From contig JABGPV010000239.1 of the NCBI GenBank assembly GCA_018644785.1, positions 1 to 7,687 of the forward strand: a DNA stretch of 7,687 nt, in the 5' to 3' direction. A program made the translations under genes and the position numbers. The DNA comes from Deltaproteobacteria bacterium. GTDB lineage: Bacteria > Desulfobacterota > DSM-4660 > Desulfatiglandales > Desulfatiglandaceae. The notes under the pieces were generated by a model, which saw only the letters and a program-made list of their open reading frames with translations, was not told the DNA's origin and ran no database searches. The first letter of the stretch is position 1, and each line of letters begins with the position of its first letter. This document shows positions 5,001 through 7,687 of the stretch, piece after piece.

Positions 5001-6142
5001 TTTCTCACCACATCCATATCCTTCATGGTCTTCTCCGCATACGCCAGAATATCTTCTACATTATCCTGCGCATACAACCATTCCACGTATTCCTGCACAC
5101 TATCCTTCGGCGTCATCTCCGGTTCCCACCCCAAACCCCTGATCTTCGAAATATCGGAACAGGCATTTCGGGTGTCCCCGAAACGATATAGACCCGGCAC
5201 TTTTGCTTCTGGCAGCTCTCCTGACTTCTGGCCTCTGACATCCGACATCTGTTCTCTCACAATCTCAGCAAACGCTTGCACCGTATAAGCACGTCCGCCA
5301 CCCACATTAAACACCCCATAATCCATCCGCCCATCCTCCAGCGCCATCACATTGGCCCTGACCACATCGTGAATATTCACAAAATCCCGGCACTGCAAGC
5401 CGTCCTCATATAACGTCGGAGCCTTCCCAAAATAATAACTCAACGAAAAGATTCGGCATGCCCCGCTGTAGGCATTGTAAAATGACTGCCTCGGACCTTG
5501 TACAATGGAATACCGCAAGGCAACGGACGGAATGCCATACCGTCGTCCAAACGTCATGGCCTGCATTTCCTGAGAATACTTGGCCATGGCATAGGCATTG
5601 GGCGGGGCCGCATGGGTTTCGGGTGTCCACTTCCATTTCCCTGGCGCCCCACACTCCGGACACAACATCTCCCACTGCCCCTGCTTCAGCTGCCCCTCGG
5701 GCCGTATTACTCCCTGGAAACCTTCATTCCGCAATCCGCAATCCAGATTCCGACATCCATAAAGCCCTTCCCCTTGCACAAACTGGCTGCTGGCAACTAC
5801 CACCTTCGCAAGCTCCATTCCCTTCTCAACCGCAGCCTCATACAAAAGCGCCGTACTCACCGCATTTACATGGAAGAAGGTCGAAAAGTCAGGCAGATAA
5901 TCCTGATAGGCCGCGAAATGATAAACTGCATCCACCCCTTCCAGACACTTCTCCCACATCCCTTTATCCCGCACATCCCCCAATAAAAACTCCGCATCAT
6001 CCGGAATCCAAGCCGGTCTTCCCTTCAAATGCACCGGCTTCTGCAGATTATCCAGAATCCGAATGTCATGTCCTTTTTCCAGCAGGGCATCCACTGTGTG
6101 GGAACCGATAAACCCGGCTCCGCCTGTTACCAGTATTTTCAT
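4988..6142 (-). CDS. NAD-dependent nucleotide-sugar epimerase with Cys-rich insert
   Basis: This extended SDR has 384 residues. TGGAGFIGSHT (6-16) binds NAD. ASSQ (117-120) and YAMAK (184-188) supply the catalytic Ser/Tyr/Lys. ALRYSIVQGPRQ (208-219), DFVNIHDV (253-260) and YRFGDTR (319-325) are substrate-pocket landmarks. Between GEG (124-126) and the YxxxK motif there is an insert with Cys130, Cys135 and a CPEC pair (161, 164). A comparable R-C-P-x-H...C-P-x-C-G insert is known to me from dTDP-L-rhamnose 4-epimerase (WbiB-like) proteins, so this is probably that subgroup. Two segments look repeat-derived: residues 129-139 and 296-309. The ribosome-binding site AAGGGAG lies 5 bases before the ATG. 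It probably modifies the C4 or another position of an activated sugar; the substrate is unproven. Confidence 0.85.
   Translation of the reverse strand: MKILVTGGAGFIGSHTVDALLEKGHDIRILDNLQKPVHLKGRPAWIPDDAEFLLGDVRDKGMWEKCLEGVDAVYHFAAYQDYLPDFSTFFHVNAVSTALLYEAAVEKGMELAKVVVASSQFVQGEGLYGCRNLDCGLRNEGFQGVIRPEGQLKQGQWEMLCPECGAPGKWKWTPETHAAPPNAYAMAKYSQEMQAMTFGRRYGIPSVALRYSIVQGPRQSFYNAYSGACRIFSLSYYFGKAPTLYEDGLQCRDFVNIHDVVRANVMALEDGRMDYGVFNVGGGRAYTVQAFAEIVREQMSDVRGQKSGELPEAKVPGLYRFGDTRNACSDISKIRGLGWEPEMTPKDSVQEYVEWLYAQDNVEDILAYAEKTMKDMDVVRKADG
5217..5256. repeat. short 'TCTGACATC' repeat inside the epimerase gene
   Basis: The stretch is a run of degenerate CTGACTTCTG / CCTCTGACAT / CCGACATCTG units. It encodes SDVRGQKSG in the minus frame, a peptide typical of translated intergenic oligonucleotide repeats. 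It keeps the reading frame. Confidence 0.5.
5726..5758. repeat. short 'CGCAATCC' repeat inside the epimerase gene
   Basis: The units ATTCCGCAATC, CGCAATCC, AGATTCCG and ACATCC repeat degenerately and encode CRNLDCGLRN in the minus frame. GGATTGCGGAT-type runs are a familiar intergenic repeat style. The frame is kept. Confidence 0.45.
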
Positions 6143-6160
6143 GGAAACTCCCTTTCAATC

Positions 6161-6216
6161 AAGTTGTTGAGCTATTAAGCTTTCGTTTCCTAATATCTTA
6201 TCAGCTCACCAGCTAT
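6161..6216. repeat. AGCT-type degenerate repeat in the kinase-epimerase spacer
   Basis: Units of the form GTTGTTGAGCTATTAAGC and TTATCAGCTCACCAGCTAT fill most of the 70-base gap. They also contain the TAG stop codon of the kinase gene (6213-6215). Related units occur at 7220-7245, upstream of the kinase. Confidence 0.45.
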
Positions 6217-7208
6217 TTAGAACTATACCTCCGATCATCAAAAATCACCTTGCTCCCGCTCCTCTCCAGCATGAACGGCATCTCCCTGTATTCCTTCATG
6301 GCCTCAAAGACCGGGTTCTGTTTTTCCCTGGGTACAATCAACATAAGAAACCCCCCGCCGCCGGCACCGGCAATCTTGCCGCCCAGGGCGCCTGCCTTTT
6401 TCGCTTTTTCATACATTTCCCCGATCTTCCCATTGCTAATTCCGGATGCCATTTTTTGTTTGAGCTGCCAGTTTTTATCGAGGAGCATACCGCAGGTCTC
6501 TATATCACCTGCCTCCATAGCATACTTGAAAGGCTCCACCAGGGAGACCATTTCGCACATGATGTCATACTTCTCCTGCTCGGAAAAGCCTTCCTTCTGC
6601 TCAGACAAAATCGCATCAGCTGAGCGCGTGACCCCGGTATAGTAAATAAGAATGCTGGACGAAAAAATCCGGAAATTCGAATTATTCAAGGTCACAGGAA
6701 CTTTTTTGGTAGAGTCATCGGGGTAAAAGACAAACCGGTTTATGCCGCCGTGGGCAGCCGCATACTGATCCTGCCTGCCTATTGGCTTGCCGACAATGTC
6801 GATCTCTATCCGGCATGCCTCTTCAGCTAATTGATCGGCAGAGACCAGATTGTTTCTGTATGTATAAAAAGCATGAAGCAATCCGACAGTAATAGAACTG
6901 GAGCTACCCAAACCTGACCCCTCTGACGGGATGTCGGCCAAAGTAGTGACCTCAACCCCTTTTTCAACACCTGTGATTCTCATAGCCTCCCGAACCAAAT
7001 CGTGTTTTATCTCATCAACATGGTTTACCTGTTCCCCTTTTGAGTAGTTAATGTAAATCGCTTCATCGAAACGTTCCTTGATGATAACATACACAAACTT
7101 GTCTATAGTGGCGCTCAGGACCATACCGTCTTTTTGAGTGTAGAAGTCTCTGAGATCCGATCCACCCCCTACGAAGCTTAGGCGAAGCGGCGTGCGTACT
7201 ATTATCAT
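6213..7208 (-). CDS. hddA: HddA-like D-glycero-D-manno-heptose 7-phosphate kinase (GHMP family)
   Basis: This GHMP-superfamily kinase has 331 residues. It should phosphorylate C1 of D-glycero-D-manno-heptose 7-phosphate to give the 1,7-bisphosphate with ATP. All three family motifs are visible: RTPLRLSFVGGGSDL (5-19), the ATP loop PSEGSGLGSSSS (94-105), and GGKIAGAGGGGF (276-287). GRQDQYAA (144-151) is the conserved substrate/catalytic segment. GGGSD near the N-terminus and the LGSSSS loop are typical of HddA and related sugar kinases (fucokinase and galactokinase-like). The length is standard. The start has an excellent GGAGGT site 5 bases upstream. It is the first gene of the seven-gene operon; no clear sigma-70 promoter is visible in the 250 bases upstream, so the promoter may lie further right or use another sigma factor. 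Confidence 0.87.
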   Translation of the reverse strand: MIIVRTPLRLSFVGGGSDLRDFYTQKDGMVLSATIDKFVYVIIKERFDEAIYINYSKGEQVNHVDEIKHDLVREAMRITGVEKGVEVTTLADIPSEGSGLGSSSSITVGLLHAFYTYRNNLVSADQLAEEACRIEIDIVGKPIGRQDQYAAAHGGINRFVFYPDDSTKKVPVTLNNSNFRIFSSSILIYYTGVTRSADAILSEQKEGFSEQEKYDIMCEMVSLVEPFKYAMEAGDIETCGMLLDKNWQLKQKMASGISNGKIGEMYEKAKKAGALGGKIAGAGGGGFLMLIVPREKQNPVFEAMKEYREMPFMLERSGSKVIFDDRRYSSK

Positions 7209-7461
7209 GGAATACCTCCGGTGTTAGTTGTTAAGCTGGTAAGCAAAAGATCCCGCTTCGACCGTCATGAGCCGTGAAACCTCATCGCAACAGCTCAGCA
7301 GTTCTCCTCTTGGCGCTTCGACCCATCAATCTGCGCCAATCTAAGCAATCCCTTCCCCGTGAAACACGGAGTCTATTTCTCTGGGGTGCGGATCATCTTT
7401 AACCTTGACACATCAAATGAATTGAGAAATATTATGTATGTCAACAACATGGGAGATAGAT
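7209..7461. other. 253-base gene-free stretch upstream of the kinase gene
   Basis: No coding region is supported here. It contains AGCT-type repeat units (7220-7245) and a direct repeat CGCTTCGACC at 7254-7263 and 7314-7323, exactly 60 bases apart. A second direct repeat, CCGTGAAAC, is at 7272-7280 and 7357-7365, with the later copy forming a small hairpin CCGTG-AAA-CACGG. A plus-strand promoter lies at 7405-7435. The layout suggests a divergent regulatory region, but no operator or riboswitch is recognised. Confidence 0.4.
7405..7435 (+). promoter_or_regulatory. possible sigma-70 promoter for the short ORF at 7462
   Basis: A perfect TTGACA (7405-7410) is followed by TATTAT (7430-7435, 5 of 6 matches). 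The spacer of 19 bases is longer than the optimum of 17, so strength is uncertain. The predicted transcript starts about 20 bases before the ATG at 7462. Confidence 0.4.
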
Positions 7462-7587
7462 ATGACGACACAAAAAGCAATGCCAAAAAAATGGACCGAG
7501 TACAACGTTCAGGAAAATATCCTGGAGGAAATCATGGAGGAGTCGGTTCCTCTTTCCTTGGAAGAGAGGGTCTTCTTCAAGACATAG
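7462..7587 (+). CDS. short hypothetical protein, possibly truncated
   Basis: The frame encodes 41 residues, from MTTQKAMPKKWTEYNVQ to a C-terminal LEERVFFKT. It is hydrophilic and rich in Glu, with a likely helix in the middle (ENILEEIMEE). GGGAGA lies 6 bases before the ATG, and a promoter-like pair lies upstream, which together favour real translation. No family is recognised. The frame stays open for 8 more codons (LQVSVKER) after the TAG at 7585-7587, so the stop could be a recent mutation in a somewhat longer gene. An antisense frame of 63 residues here has no such signals and a Cys/Phe/Leu-heavy composition typical of a shadow. Confidence 0.4.
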   Translation: MTTQKAMPKKWTEYNVQENILEEIMEESVPLSLEERVFFKT

Positions 7588-7622
7588 CTTCAGGTAAGCG
7601 TAAAAGAAAGGTAAGCGCCAAC

Positions 7623-7687
7623 TCAAGCACACTTCAGTGCCTTCGGGATTTCCAATTGCTCCGGACTGAGGTTCCAGGGCAGCAAAG
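7623..7687 (-). CDS. possible C-terminal tail of a gene entering from the right edge
   Basis: On the minus strand a frame open to the window end reads LLPWNLSPEQLEIPKALKCA and stops with TGA at 7623-7625. The composition (WNLSPEQLEIP) looks protein-like, but 20 residues are too few to identify a family or exclude chance. If real it would converge with the short ORF ending at 7587. Confidence 0.2.
   Translation of the reverse strand, partial: LLPWNLSPEQLEIPKALKCA

Noticed and set aside
4758..5288. Plus-strand frame of 176 codons
   Set aside because: It overlaps the phosphatase and epimerase genes on the other strand, has no ribosome-binding site, and its protein has no recognised features.
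5458..6111. Plus-strand frame of 217 codons
   Set aside because: It is antisense to the well-supported epimerase, is Pro/His/Ser-rich with no recognisable domain, and is a composition shadow.
7441..7632. Minus-strand frame of 63 codons, open to the right edge without an internal stop
   Set aside because: It has no ribosome-binding site, and its composition is Phe/Leu/Cys/His-heavy. The opposite strand has a frame with promoter and ribosome-binding signals.

Overview
The window looks like part of a surface-polysaccharide locus from a Gram-negative bacterium. Evidence for this includes a lipoprotein with a lipobox, a signal-peptide AMIN-domain protein, and heptose-nucleotide genes. Intergenic DNA is seeded with short degenerate repeats and with the 'CACCGCGGAGACGCAGAG'-type inverted repeat. 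I have seen that combination in Desulfobacterota-like genomes, but taxonomy from this window alone is a weak inference.

Right and centre (1240-7208, all minus strand, read right to left): seven genes with gaps of 70, 36, 49, 40, -4 and 15 bp, consistent with one operon. In transcription order they are a GHMP sugar kinase (HddA-like), an NAD-dependent epimerase with a Cys-containing insert, a histidine-family phosphatase, an RmlD-like reductase, a sugar-phosphate nucleotidyltransferase (HddC-like), a GmhA-like sedoheptulose-7-phosphate isomerase, and an endonuclease/exonuclease/phosphatase-fold lipoprotein. Isomerase, kinase, phosphatase and nucleotidyltransferase are the four steps from sedoheptulose 7-phosphate to a nucleotide-activated D-glycero-D-manno-heptose. 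The usual HAD-type GmhB phosphatase is absent, and the histidine phosphatase may take its place. The two SDR enzymes suggest that the activated heptose is modified further.

Left (1-1239): a minus-strand AMIN-domain protein (148-585) has a good promoter directly beside an 81-bp inverted repeat (641-721). Between that repeat and a second, left-truncated copy (about 1177-1235) lies a plus-strand pair of tiny, overlapping membrane-protein genes (863-1066 and 1063-1170) with their own promoter. A possible gene tail occupies 1-99.

Far right (7209-7687): a gene-poor stretch with one short plus-strand ORF (7462-7587) that has promoter and ribosome-binding signals, and a possible minus-strand gene tail at the edge.

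The main oddities are these. The nucleotidyltransferase appears to lack the segment that carries its catalytic aspartate. The epimerase carries two in-frame segments that look like short repeat DNA. Three operon genes end inside related AGCT-type repeats. A small-membrane-protein pair sits between two repeat copies.
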